NCBI GenBank assembly: GCA_016709545.1
Contig: JADJMO010000004.1
Coordinates: forward strand, 186,001 to 250,000
Origin: Myxococcales bacterium
GTDB taxonomy: Bacteria; Myxococcota_A; Polyangia; Polyangiales; JADJMO01
Direction of reading: 5' to 3'
Length of the DNA stretch: 64,000 nucleotides
The stretch's first letter is position 1. Each line of letters opens with the position of its first letter. The position numbers and the translations under genes are program-made. Under the pieces are notes generated by a model. The model was not told the DNA's origin and did not search any database. It saw only the letters and a program-made list of their open reading frames with translations. Of the stretch, positions 10,433-19,335 are shown piece by piece.

Positions 10433-11076
10433 ACGAGCGCCGCCGCCGCGCGGATCTCGCGCACGCCGGCGCCGCGGCACTCCGCGCGCGCGCGCTCTCC
10501 ACCCGCCGCGTCGACGGCGGCGATGGCGTCGATCACCAGCGACACCTCCCCTGCCCGGCCACCGAGCCACTCGACGAGACCGAGCGCGGCCGCGCGCACG
10601 CAGTAGTCGGTCGCGACGCCGTAGACGACGAAGTGCGGGGTCGCGTCGCCCACGAGCTGCTGCAGCACCTCGGGCGCGTTCGGGTTCGCGAAGAGCGAGT
10701 ACACCTCCTTCTCGAGGAGCAGCTGCTGCGGCGCGTGGCGCTCGACGTCGACCGCGTGGGCCACGTTGGCGACGAAGCGCGCGCGGGGCGCGAGGGTGCC
10801 GGGGACCTTGAGCCAACCCACCGTGCCCTTCACGCAGTGCGGGGGGAACCCGGGGCGCTCGCCGTTCGGTCCCGCCTCCGCTGCACCCGCGAACTCCCAG
10901 GCGTCGAAGGCGTGCGAGTCCACCGAGCCGACGATGGGGATGCCGCGCGCGACGGCGTGTGCGGTGAGGGCGCGGAACGTGTCGGCGAGCGCGTCGGCCC
11001 CGCGGACGAACAGCGCGCCGGTCGGGTCACAGAAGTCGTGCTGGGTGTCGACGTCGACGAAGATGGTCCTCTCCAT
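10429..11076 (-). CDS. pncA: nicotinamidase (isochorismatase family)
   Basis: Hydrolyses nicotinamide to nicotinic acid for NAD salvage, 215 residues. The catalytic triad is visible: Asp in VDVDTQHDFCD, Lys in LLLEKEVYS and Cys in ATDYCVRAA; DSHAFDAWEF gives the metal-site histidine region. It follows pncB by 12 bases with AAGGAG before its ATG, so pncB-pncA form an operon whose products act one after the other: nicotinamide to nicotinate to nicotinate mononucleotide. Confidence 0.93.
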   Translation of the reverse strand: MERTIFVDVDTQHDFCDPTGALFVRGADALADTFRALTAHAVARGIPIVGSVDSHAFDAWEFAGAAEAGPNGERPGFPPHCVKGTVGWLKVPGTLAPRARFVANVAHAVDVERHAPQQLLLEKEVYSLFANPNAPEVLQQLVGDATPHFVVYGVATDYCVRAAALGLVEWLGGRAGEVSLVIDAIAAVDAAGGERARAECRGAGVREIRAAAALV

Positions 11077-11088
11077 GAGGCTCTCCTT

Positions 11089-12447
11089 TCAGAGGGCGAC
11101 GCGCCCCTCGCGGGTGCACGTCTCCTGGATCGCGGCGAGCGCCGGCGAGATCGTCACGGGAAAACCCTCGCCGTCGGCGCGCGGCGCGATCGAGCGCAGC
11201 GCCGCGCCGAGCTGCGCGCGATCGGCGAGGAACCGCGCCCGCGCCGCGGCGGCGCTCGGGTCGATCGTCGCGCGCTCGCCGTCGAACACGAGCTCGAGCA
11301 GCGGGGACCCGGGCAACACCTCGTCGGCCCGACCGACGACGTCCGCGAATGGATCCGTGGTGCGGAACACCTGCTTCACGCCCGCCGACGAGCCCTTGCC
11401 ACCGGCGCGCTTCTGGACGGCGACCAGCGCGCCCTGCGCGTCCTCCATCGCGACCAGCTTGTAGACCGCGCCGAGCGAGGGCGCGTCGGGCGTGGAGACC
11501 GCCATGGTGCCCACGCCGAACGTGTCGACGGGCGCGCCGTCGGCCACGAGCGCGGCGATCTTGTACTCGTCGAGGTCGTCGCTCAGCACGACCCGCGCGC
11601 GCGCGAGGCCTGCCGCGTCGAGCTTCTTCCGGGCGTCGCGCGCGCCGGCGAGCAGATCGCCGGAGTCGATGCGCACGCCGGCGAGCAGCGGTCCGGCGCC
11701 GGCGATGGCGCGTTCGACGCCGCGGCTCGTTTCGAAGGTGTCCACGAGGCACACGCTCGGCCCCGCGAAGGTACGCGCGAAGTCCGCGAAGGCCTGCTCC
11801 TCGCCGTCTTCGCCCGCGTCGGCGGCGTGGGCGAGCACGAAGGCGTGCGCCATGGTGCCGGTGACGGGGACGCCGTGACGACGCGCGGCCTCCTCGTTCG
11901 AGGTGCCCGAGAACCCAGCGACGTAGGCCGCCCGCGCCGCGTCGACCGCGGCGTGCTCGTGCGTGCGCCGCGTGCCGAACTCGAAGCAGTCGCGGCCCGC
12001 CGCGGCCTCGACGATGCGCGCGCACTTGCTGGCCACGCGCGTGTCGTGGTTGACGATCGAGAGCAGGAGCGTCTCGACCAGCTGCGCCTCGACGAGGGTG
12101 CCCTCGACCCGCACGAGCGGCTCGCCCGGGAAGCACACGCGGCCCTCGCGGACTGCCCACACCTTGCCCCGGAAGCGCAGCGCGCGGAACGCCTCGGCGA
12201 CGCGCGGATCGGCGAACGCGGGCCCGAGCACGCGGTCCTCGGCGAGCCACGCGAGGTCGGCGTGCTCGAAGCGCAGGTCACCGAGCAGCGCGACCGCGCG
12301 CCCGATGCCGCAGGCGACGAGGTAGCGACGCGAGGCCGGCAGGCGACGCACGAAGAGCTCGAACACCGCGCGGCGCTGGGCGAGCCCGGCGCGGGCATAC
12401 GCCGCGAGCATCGTGAGCTGGTAGCGATCGGTGAGCAGCGCGTGCAT
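11089..12447 (-). CDS. pncB: nicotinate phosphoribosyltransferase
   Basis: Makes nicotinate mononucleotide from nicotinate and PRPP, 452 residues. Diagnostic segments: LLTDRYQLTML at the N-terminus, FEFGTRRTHEHAAVDAAR with the conserved histidine region, GFSGTSNEEAARRHGVP, GTMAHAFV, and GVRIDSGDLL. The ATG at 12447 was chosen over one 33 bases upstream because AGGAGG lies seven bases before it and the protein then begins directly at the conserved motif. First gene of the pncB-pncA operon; a palindrome upstream is a likely control site. Confidence 0.94.
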   Translation of the reverse strand: MHALLTDRYQLTMLAAYARAGLAQRRAVFELFVRRLPASRRYLVACGIGRAVALLGDLRFEHADLAWLAEDRVLGPAFADPRVAEAFRALRFRGKVWAVREGRVCFPGEPLVRVEGTLVEAQLVETLLLSIVNHDTRVASKCARIVEAAAGRDCFEFGTRRTHEHAAVDAARAAYVAGFSGTSNEEAARRHGVPVTGTMAHAFVLAHAADAGEDGEEQAFADFARTFAGPSVCLVDTFETSRGVERAIAGAGPLLAGVRIDSGDLLAGARDARKKLDAAGLARARVVLSDDLDEYKIAALVADGAPVDTFGVGTMAVSTPDAPSLGAVYKLVAMEDAQGALVAVQKRAGGKGSSAGVKQVFRTTDPFADVVGRADEVLPGSPLLELVFDGERATIDPSAAAARARFLADRAQLGAALRSIAPRADGEGFPVTISPALAAIQETCTREGRVAL

Positions 12448-12471
12448 GTCCGGCCTCCTGACTCGCTCTAC

Positions 12472-12497
12472 TTTGAGCACTGTATGCTCTAAGTCAA
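12472..12497 (-). promoter_or_regulatory. candidate promoter and operator of pncBA
   Basis: Read on the minus strand, TTGACT (12497-12492) resembles a -35 box. It is followed at once by a 21-base imperfect palindrome with half-sites TTAGAGCA and TGCTCAAA around a 5-base centre; 7 of 8 half-site positions match. About 17 bases after TTGACT lies AAAGTA, a poor -10. A palindrome in the spacer is where a repressor of NAD salvage could act. It does not match an NadR, NiaR or NrtR consensus I can recall, so the regulator is unknown. Confidence 0.45.
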
Positions 12498-12521
12498 CGC
12501 CCGACCAGTTTTCTCAACGAT

Positions 12522-15197
12522 TCAAAGGATTTGCGTGTAGGTGAGGGAGGCGTTGCTGATGACCGAAGCGTTGCGGCCCGAGAGACCGTACGCGTAGAAG
12601 ACGAGGCCGGTGAGGTAGCCGCCGGTCGGCACGCGGAAGCTCACCGCGCACTTGAGGTGACCGGCGGGCGAGGCACCCGGGTTGGTCTCGCTCGCGGGGC
12701 TGCTCCACTGGTAGCCGATGCCGCCGTCGCAGTCGTAGCGAGGGAACGCCGCCTCCTCGCTCTTGGCGCGCGCGAGGAAGTCGCCGCGGGAGATCTGCAT
12801 GACGAGCGAGACGAGGTGGAAGCGCTCGGGGGGCAGGAGGCCCGGCTTGTCCTCGCGCGGGTCGACGGCGAAGCCCGCCGCGTAGAGCGGGAGCGCAGCG
12901 GGGTTCAGCCGATGGTGGGTGAGGCCACGCACGCCGACCAGCCACTCGGGCTTGTCGCGGAGCAGGCGGTAGCCGAGGTCGAGCGAGGCCCCGACCTCGC
13001 TGCCCAGCCACGCGAGCTTCCGATCGGTGTCGTACATGCCCTTCACCTCGAGCGCGGTGAAGAACCCGAGGGGGAGGTCCTGGCGGAGCTGCAGGTCGGC
13101 CACGTGGCGCACGCCGGCGAGGCGCAAGAACGCCGAGTCCTCGATGAGATCGAACAGGCCGAGGCGCACGTGGCTGAACGTGCGGTCGCCGAAGGCGCGG
13201 ACGTCGGTGAGCTCGGCGCGCGGCAGCAGGCGCCCGAGGTAGCTCACGCCGAGCGCGAGCTCGGTGACCCGGGTCGGCGTGTACTCGCGCGCGAAGGCAT
13301 GTGCGTCGACGACGGCGAGCGTGGACGACAGGAGCGGCACGCTGCTGAAGTTGGGATCGAGCGCAGGCAGGTAGAAGCGGCCGTTGGCGACCAGCCGAGC
13401 CTGCTGGTAGCTGCCGTGGACGCCGACGCGATAGCGGCCCGCGTCGAAGGAGAGGGTGGCGAGCGGGCCGGCGATCTCCAGCAGATCGAGAGCCATGAGC
13501 TGGGCGCCCGCGGTCACGTGAGGCACGTGGCGGTCGCGCAGCTCGTGCAGGCTCCGACGCACCGGGGGTGCGGTCTCGTCGTCGTGCTTGTCGAGGTGCT
13601 CGCTCGCCGCCTCCATCTCGAGGTCGTCGCGGTCGATGGCCTGCGCGCCGAGGCGCTTCTCCTCGGTGGTGAGGCCGTTCGGGCTCTCGAGCAGGTGCTC
13701 GATCTCGCCGCGATCGCCCTCCTCGATGGCCACGATCATCCGGAACCCCTTGAACGCCGGGCGCTTGATGCGCTTGGCGTGCGAGAGGACGAGCACCCGC
13801 TTGGCGCGGTCGAGGCGGTCGTCCTCGAGGTACCAGGCCACGAGGAGCTCGCGGGTCTCGTCGTCCTTGGGCAGCTTCTTGCCGAGCAGGAGCTCGAGCC
13901 ACTTCTCGCCCTGGGCGGTGCCCTCGAGCTTCTTGGTGAGGTGGGCGTGCTGCTCCTTGAGCTTCGGGTCGGCCTTGCCGGCGAGCACGTCCTTGCGCAG
14001 CGGGCCGAACGCCGCGCGGCGGAGCTGGTCGGCCTTCATCGGCTGGCCGATCTTCTCGAGCGCGTCGGCGTACTCGAGGAGCCACAGGTAGTCGTTCGGC
14101 GTGAGGTGGAGCTGCCGCTCGTAGAACCCGATGGCCTGCTTGACGAACCCGAGGTGGTCGAGCGCGACGGCGAACGGCGCGTAGAACGAGGCCTCGTTCT
14201 GCGCCTCGCCGTACCACTTCTGCACCCACGTGCGGAGCAGCTTGCGGTCGTCGCGCTCGATCGCGTCCCAGAGGAGCGCGCCGCGCGCCGGGACCGAGTG
14301 CGGGTTCAGCTCGAGCGCCTTCCAGTACGACTTGCGCGCCTTGTCCTTGTCGCCGAAGTGCGCGTAGACGTCGCCCCGGAGCACCCAGTACTCCTCGCGC
14401 GCGTCGAGCACGGGCGAGGCCGCCTCGGCGATCTTGATGGCCTTCTGCAGGCCCTCCCAGTCGGAGAGCTCCTCGAGCAGGCCGACGGCGAACGACCAGT
14501 GGGCCGGGAGCTTCTCGGTGGCGAAGGCCGCGAGCGCGACGTCGATGGCCTCGCGCTTGCGGCCCACCTCGGCGAGCAGCGTGTAAACGCGCTGCGCGAC
14601 GCCGTGCGCGGTGGACTTCATCTTCCACAGGAGCTCGTACGCGCGGAGCGCCGAGGCGTGGTCCTCTTTCCACGCGAGCATGCCGTAGGAGAGCCAGAAG
14701 GTCTCGTCGTCCTCCTTGGCCTTCTTCTCGACGCGCTGGAGGACGGCGAGGGCCTCGGCGGAGCGCTCGTGACGCTCGAGCACCACGGCGTAGAGCACCG
14801 CCTGCTGTGGCGTGAGGCCGAACTTGGCCTCGATGCCCGCCCACACCGGGATCGCGTCCTTGGACTTGCCCATGCGGTCGAGGAGCTTGGCGAGCTGCTC
14901 GCGCGGGTGGAGCTCACCCGGGAACTTGGCGATGCGCGCCTCGTACACCTTCACGCCGCCCTCGGGCTCGCCGAGCTTCTCGTGGAGGCCCACGATCTCG
15001 TCGAGCTCGGGCTCGGTGCACGCCGGCGCGAGCGCGCGTGGGCCCTTGATCTTGAGGATCAGGCGGAAATCGCTCTTGGCCAGCGCGATGCGCAGCACCT
15101 GGTCCATCGCGCTGCCACCGGCCGGTGGCGCGGCCCAGGCCCCGCCGACGAGGGCGGCCGGCAACAGCAGCGCGGCGAGCCGGAGCAGAGGCTTCAC
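12522..15197 (-). CDS. pelB: PelB-like outer-membrane protein: TPR domain plus beta-barrel
   Basis: Export component for Pel exopolysaccharide: periplasmic TPR superhelix followed by an outer-membrane porin, 891 residues. Start is GTG in a GTGA overlap with the upstream gene. VKPLLRLAALLLPAALVGGA followed by WAAPP is a signal peptide. Residues about 40-560 are TPR repeats (for example ALAVLQRVEKKAKEDDETFW); about 590-890 show alternating strands (YRVGVHGSYQQARLVANGRF, ELALGVSYLGRLLPRAEL) and the end SNASLTYTQIL fits a barrel. In Pseudomonas aeruginosa PelB is one chain of about 1190 residues; here the first TPR part is a separate upstream gene. Together they give about 1280 residues. Confidence 0.82.
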   Translation of the reverse strand: MKPLLRLAALLLPAALVGGAWAAPPAGGSAMDQVLRIALAKSDFRLILKIKGPRALAPACTEPELDEIVGLHEKLGEPEGGVKVYEARIAKFPGELHPREQLAKLLDRMGKSKDAIPVWAGIEAKFGLTPQQAVLYAVVLERHERSAEALAVLQRVEKKAKEDDETFWLSYGMLAWKEDHASALRAYELLWKMKSTAHGVAQRVYTLLAEVGRKREAIDVALAAFATEKLPAHWSFAVGLLEELSDWEGLQKAIKIAEAASPVLDAREEYWVLRGDVYAHFGDKDKARKSYWKALELNPHSVPARGALLWDAIERDDRKLLRTWVQKWYGEAQNEASFYAPFAVALDHLGFVKQAIGFYERQLHLTPNDYLWLLEYADALEKIGQPMKADQLRRAAFGPLRKDVLAGKADPKLKEQHAHLTKKLEGTAQGEKWLELLLGKKLPKDDETRELLVAWYLEDDRLDRAKRVLVLSHAKRIKRPAFKGFRMIVAIEEGDRGEIEHLLESPNGLTTEEKRLGAQAIDRDDLEMEAASEHLDKHDDETAPPVRRSLHELRDRHVPHVTAGAQLMALDLLEIAGPLATLSFDAGRYRVGVHGSYQQARLVANGRFYLPALDPNFSSVPLLSSTLAVVDAHAFAREYTPTRVTELALGVSYLGRLLPRAELTDVRAFGDRTFSHVRLGLFDLIEDSAFLRLAGVRHVADLQLRQDLPLGFFTALEVKGMYDTDRKLAWLGSEVGASLDLGYRLLRDKPEWLVGVRGLTHHRLNPAALPLYAAGFAVDPREDKPGLLPPERFHLVSLVMQISRGDFLARAKSEEAAFPRYDCDGGIGYQWSSPASETNPGASPAGHLKCAVSFRVPTGGYLTGLVFYAYGLSGRNASVISNASLTYTQIL

Positions 15198-16375
15198 AGC
15201 ACGACCCCTTGCGGCACGCACGCGTGGTCGGCGACCCAGAGCCAGTGATCGAGCGCCGCGTCCGGGTCGTTGGTCCACTCCGAGATCCGCGCCGCGGCCT
15301 CGTGGAGCGCGCAGTCGTCGCGCCTGGCCAGCAGCTGCTTGACGATGGCGAGCGCCGACTTCGGGTCGCCGGCACCGAGCTCGCGCTTGGCCTGGGCGCG
15401 CTGCAGGGCCTCGGTGACGGGGCCGAGAGCGAGGAGGCGCCGGCCGAAGTCGCGCGCGGTGCGCGGTCGGTCGCAGGCGGTGGCGAGGTGGGTGGCGCGC
15501 TCGACGATGCTGTAGTCGTCCCACCACTTCTTCGCGTACGCGACGGAGCGATCGGCGGCGAGCTCCACGTCCTTGGACTCGAGCGCGGCGAGCTCGAGCA
15601 GCGCGTACTCCTTGGATTTCTCGACCGTGGGGGCGGTGTTCGAGGCCCACGCGTAGTACCGCGCGGCCTGCGCCTGGTTCTGGGCGGCGAGGAACCAGCG
15701 GGCAGCCGTCGCGCGCACCTCGTGGCGCTGGTCGACGGGGACCATGCTGGCGAGCCGCGCGTACACCTCGGCGGCGAGACCCGGCTTGTCGAGGCCGAGC
15801 GCGACGAGCGCGAGGTCACGCATGCGCGGCTCGCCGAGGTTGCGGCCCACGAGGTCGGGGATGAGCGCGGCGACCGCGTCGAACGCGGTGGCGCGATCGG
15901 CGGAGCCCTCGGGCAACGAGCGCGCGCGGGCGAGGAGGATGTCGAAGCGCTGCAGGCGCGCGACGTCGCGGATGGCGGGGTTCTTGTCCTCGAGCGCGGG
16001 CGCGAGCGCGTCGAGCGCCTCGGCCCAGCGACCGAGCTGCGAGAGCTGCTTCACGTAGAGCATGCGCAGCTCGGTGTCTTCGGGGTTCGCGCGCGTGAGC
16101 ACCTTGAGGTAGGCGATCGAGTACTGGTCGGGCTGCTTGACCTCGGCGAGCCCCGCGTACTCGGCGCGCGTCGGGAACACGACCGCGATGAGCGCGATGA
16201 CGCCGGCCGCGAAGCCGAGCAGCATCGGCACGCTCGCGAGCGGGCGCGGCGCGGTGACCGGGCCGAGCACCCGCGCCTCGATCGACGGCTCGGGCGGACG
16301 CACGGCCTCGAGCAGCCCCGACTCCCGGCGCGGCGGCCGTCGACGGGGACGGATGCGCGGCTCAGGGGCAGGCAA
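15194..16375 (-). CDS. pelB: membrane-anchored TPR protein, probable N-terminal half of PelB
   Basis: 393 residues: an Arg-rich cytoplasmic start (RIRPRRRPPRRESG), a single transmembrane helix (about 50-68, MLLGFAAGVIALIAVVFP), then TPR-like helices (YLKVLTRANPEDTELRMLY, KQLSQLGRWAEALDAL). P. aeruginosa PelB starts with a membrane anchor and TPRs, so this fits the missing N-terminal portion of the next gene, to which it is joined by a GTGA overlap. PelE is the alternative, but PelE has two membrane helices and is usually next to pelD and pelF. The start is TTG with GGAGG six bases upstream; it overlaps the pelA end by 14 bases. Confidence 0.68.
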   Translation of the reverse strand: MPAPEPRIRPRRRPPRRESGLLEAVRPPEPSIEARVLGPVTAPRPLASVPMLLGFAAGVIALIAVVFPTRAEYAGLAEVKQPDQYSIAYLKVLTRANPEDTELRMLYVKQLSQLGRWAEALDALAPALEDKNPAIRDVARLQRFDILLARARSLPEGSADRATAFDAVAALIPDLVGRNLGEPRMRDLALVALGLDKPGLAAEVYARLASMVPVDQRHEVRATAARWFLAAQNQAQAARYYAWASNTAPTVEKSKEYALLELAALESKDVELAADRSVAYAKKWWDDYSIVERATHLATACDRPRTARDFGRRLLALGPVTEALQRAQAKRELGAGDPKSALAIVKQLLARRDDCALHEAAARISEWTNDPDAALDHWLWVADHACVPQGVVL

Positions 16376-19256
16376 GGGTCGCCTCCCCGGTGTCGGTGCG
16401 CTCGAGCTCGAAGCGCAGGCGATCCTTGTCGAGCTTGCCGGTCCACTTGTCCTTGCCGCTCGTCAGCGTGCAGCTCGTGGCGCCGGCGACCGAGAAGCGC
16501 AGGGGTACGTGGCCCGAGAGGTGGAGCTTGGCGCCCTTGCCGCTGCGCACGAACGTGATCGTGTGCGCGTTGGCCTCGACCAGCCGCAGACCGGTGGGCT
16601 GCGACGGCGAGGTGAACAAGAGCGGCGTCTCGGTGTCGCGCGCGAGGGTGACGTAGCGGCCCTGTGGCACGTCCCGGACCCCGGCCACGCCGACCGACTT
16701 GTCGAAATCGGGGTAGCCGAGATCGCGGTGCAGGCGCAGCGTGCGGAGCTCGCCGGCGTTGCCGATCTCCCAGGCGTCGTCGTCGACCCGGCGCGCGAGC
16801 GACAGCTCCTGGAACGCGAACGCCTTGACCGCGTACTCGGAGAGGTAGAGCGGCGTGGTCTCCTGCGACTCGGCCCAGTGGTAGACCTCCTCGAGGGCGA
16901 CGAGCGCGGCGAGCTTCGCGGCCGAATAGAAGTGATAGTAGATGGTGATGTGCTGGAGCCGGCGCGGTGACTCCATCAGCTGGAAGGTCTCGATGGCGCG
17001 GCGGTAGCCGTAGAACGGGCCGAGGAAGTCGTTGGTGTAGACGTTCTCGTTCTCGACCGGCGCGAACACCTGGTAGACGCCCTCGGCCTTGGGGATGCCC
17101 ATCGCGGAGCCGCGGGTGAGCGACGACGTGTCGAACGAGCGCGTGGCGCCACCGCCGTTCACGTTGAACACGCCTAGGTCGTGGGTGAGCTTGACCGCCT
17201 TGGCGCTCGGCGAGCAGCTGCCCGACCAGAGCAGGACCTTCACCTTCTTGCCGGGCGGCGCGAGCTTCTCGTTGACGTAGTCGATCGAGCCCTTGATCTC
17301 GCGGTTCAGATCGAACTTGTAACCGGGGACCTCGAGGTGCACGGGCTCGACGCCGTGGGGCGCGGTCTTGCCGGCCTCGGCGTCCTCCCAGAAGAACGGG
17401 TGGCTGAACGTATGGCTCGCGAGCTCCACGTGGGGCAGCTTGAAGATCTCGCGCGCCCACGGCTCCACCTTCGGCGAGTCCTTCGGGTACTTGCCGGTCG
17501 GGCCCGTCTCGCCCTCGACGACCGACACCGTGTGCGGCACCCGGTGTTTCACGAGCACGCGCTGCAGGAGGACCTGCGCGGTGTAGGGGTTGCCGGCGAG
17601 CTCCGCCTTGCTCACCGCGGCGTCGCCGTCGATGTGGTTGGTCCAGATGCGGCGACCGCTCTCGGTGGTGACGTCGGGCGCCGGGATCTTGGGCAGGGCG
17701 AGCGCGCGCTCGAGGAACTTGAACGGGTCGAGGACCCACTTGCGGGCGCCCTCGAGGCCCTCGTCGAGCACGTACGGGTAGAACGCGGCGCCGCCCCACG
17801 GGCCGACGACGACGCCGTCCCACACCACGTGCGCGCTGTCCTCGAGGCGCAGGAACGAGGTGGTGGTCGGGTCCTTGACCCGCACCGGTGGCAGGTCGCG
17901 CACGCGTGGCTTGGCCTTGGTCTCGAAGCCGACCATGTCGGTCTCGGCGGTGAACTTCATCGGGGGCTTGGCCTTGTCGGCCTTGGCCGCCGCCAGCCCG
18001 AGCTTGCCGAGGAACCCGCCGTCGGGGTCGAACCCGAAGTTGTAGAAGAACGCGACGCGCAGGCCGACGTTCATCTGGTCGAGGATCCACTTGCGGTACC
18101 CGGCCTCGTTGGCGATGCCGTCGGGCACGAACGAGACGATGCCCGCGTAGCGGCCGGCGAGGTTGCCGGGCGGGAGGCCCTCGCGCGTGTCGAAGTACTC
18201 GGGGACGAACCCGTACCACTCGAGGATCGGCCCGATGAGCACGCAGGCGTCGTGCACGCCGAGGTATTCGCCGTCGTCGAGCGACTTGTAGAGGATGAGC
18301 ACCTTGCGCGAGACGATCTCGACGCGCCCGACGCCCACGTCGTCGAGCGTCGGGGTGGCGATCCAGGGCTCGTAGCCCGCGTCGGCGATGCGCTTGGCGG
18401 CCGCGCGGCGGAGCGGCTTGTCCCGCGGGTCGACGTAGTCGATGACCACCACCGGCAGGCCGTGCTTGGTGCGCGCCGCGTCGATGCGCGCGCGCAGGGC
18501 TGCGGTCTCCGTCGGGGCCACCGGCGCGTAGCCCTTGCCCCCCATGTGCGTCTCGAAGAGCGACTCGACGACGAGCCCCTCGAGGTGCGGGGCGATCGCG
18601 TCGAGGAGCTCGAACCCGCGGTTCGCGAGGAGGCGCGCGTCGGGGTGACGCTTCTTGACCTCGGTGATCAGCGCGGCGATGCCGGCGCGTGCGCGCACCC
18701 GGGCTGGCTCGTCCTTGGCGACCACGAGGTGGCTGTCGAGCGTGTCGAGGAAGAAGCCGCGGTAGCCCGCCTTCCACAGCGGCTCGAAGACCTTGTCGAG
18801 GAGGAGCGCGGCCCACGCCGGGTCGCCGACGTCGACGAACTCGGAGCCCCACGCGCCGTTCTTGCCGAGGACGAGCTTGGGGGGCACCGCCTTGCGCCAG
18901 GGCCGCGAGGGGTGGACCTCGCCGATGCTCACGTAGGCGAACAGCTGCGCCCGGGGCGCCGGCTTGACCGCGCGGGGACTGGCCGCGCTCGCGCCGAGCG
19001 CGATGGGCGCGACGAACGCCTCGGGGGAGGGGACGTGGTCGGGATCGACCACGAGGCGGTCGTAATGATGGAGCAGCTCGCGCGGCGGGTTCGGCCCGTA
19101 GAAGAACGCCGTGGCCCGGCCGAGCTTGTTCGGCGCGGGCGCGACGACGGACTCGGCGCGCAGCCCCCGGTCGATGCCGAGCAGATCCGGCCCGAGGAGG
19201 CCCAGACCGAGGACCGCGAGGCCCAGGCCGATCCGCGCGAAAACCCCCTCTTGCAC
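16362..19256 (-). CDS. pelA: PelA, Pel polysaccharide hydrolase/deacetylase
   Basis: Periplasmic enzyme that trims and de-N-acetylates Pel, 964 residues against 948 in P. aeruginosa. Order: membrane/signal segment (ARIGLGLAVLGLGLLGPDLL), GH114-type hydrolase domain (about 45-280: FFYGPNPPRELLHHYD, YRGFFLDTLDS, VVESLFETHMGGKGYAPV), a linker domain (RKVLILYKSLDDGE), then a polysaccharide deacetylase domain with the metal/catalytic Asp motif TNHIDGDAAVSKAE and the His motif ELASHTFSHPFFW, and a C-terminal beta domain. The GTG at 19256 gives a signal-peptide-like start; an ATG at 19337 is in frame but overlaps the divergent epimerase start. First gene of pelA-pelB-pelB. Confidence 0.9.
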   Translation of the reverse strand: MQEGVFARIGLGLAVLGLGLLGPDLLGIDRGLRAESVVAPAPNKLGRATAFFYGPNPPRELLHHYDRLVVDPDHVPSPEAFVAPIALGASAASPRAVKPAPRAQLFAYVSIGEVHPSRPWRKAVPPKLVLGKNGAWGSEFVDVGDPAWAALLLDKVFEPLWKAGYRGFFLDTLDSHLVVAKDEPARVRARAGIAALITEVKKRHPDARLLANRGFELLDAIAPHLEGLVVESLFETHMGGKGYAPVAPTETAALRARIDAARTKHGLPVVVIDYVDPRDKPLRRAAAKRIADAGYEPWIATPTLDDVGVGRVEIVSRKVLILYKSLDDGEYLGVHDACVLIGPILEWYGFVPEYFDTREGLPPGNLAGRYAGIVSFVPDGIANEAGYRKWILDQMNVGLRVAFFYNFGFDPDGGFLGKLGLAAAKADKAKPPMKFTAETDMVGFETKAKPRVRDLPPVRVKDPTTTSFLRLEDSAHVVWDGVVVGPWGGAAFYPYVLDEGLEGARKWVLDPFKFLERALALPKIPAPDVTTESGRRIWTNHIDGDAAVSKAELAGNPYTAQVLLQRVLVKHRVPHTVSVVEGETGPTGKYPKDSPKVEPWAREIFKLPHVELASHTFSHPFFWEDAEAGKTAPHGVEPVHLEVPGYKFDLNREIKGSIDYVNEKLAPPGKKVKVLLWSGSCSPSAKAVKLTHDLGVFNVNGGGATRSFDTSSLTRGSAMGIPKAEGVYQVFAPVENENVYTNDFLGPFYGYRRAIETFQLMESPRRLQHITIYYHFYSAAKLAALVALEEVYHWAESQETTPLYLSEYAVKAFAFQELSLARRVDDDAWEIGNAGELRTLRLHRDLGYPDFDKSVGVAGVRDVPQGRYVTLARDTETPLLFTSPSQPTGLRLVEANAHTITFVRSGKGAKLHLSGHVPLRFSVAGATSCTLTSGKDKWTGKLDKDRLRFELERTDTGEATLACP

Positions 19257-19335
19257 CGCGGGGAAGTACCGAGGGGAGCCCCCACCGTCAAGCGCGCGTG
19301 GACGACCCCGACCCGGGAAACTACGGTCGTCGTGC

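Noticed and set aside
12531..15248. 905-codon plus-strand open frame antisense to pelB
   Set aside because: No family motif and typical mirror composition; the minus strand has a signal peptide, TPRs and barrel.
15194..16375. Calling this gene pelE
   Set aside because: Only one membrane helix is seen and it is coupled to pelB without pelD or pelF; PelB N-terminal part fits better, though PelE is not fully excluded.
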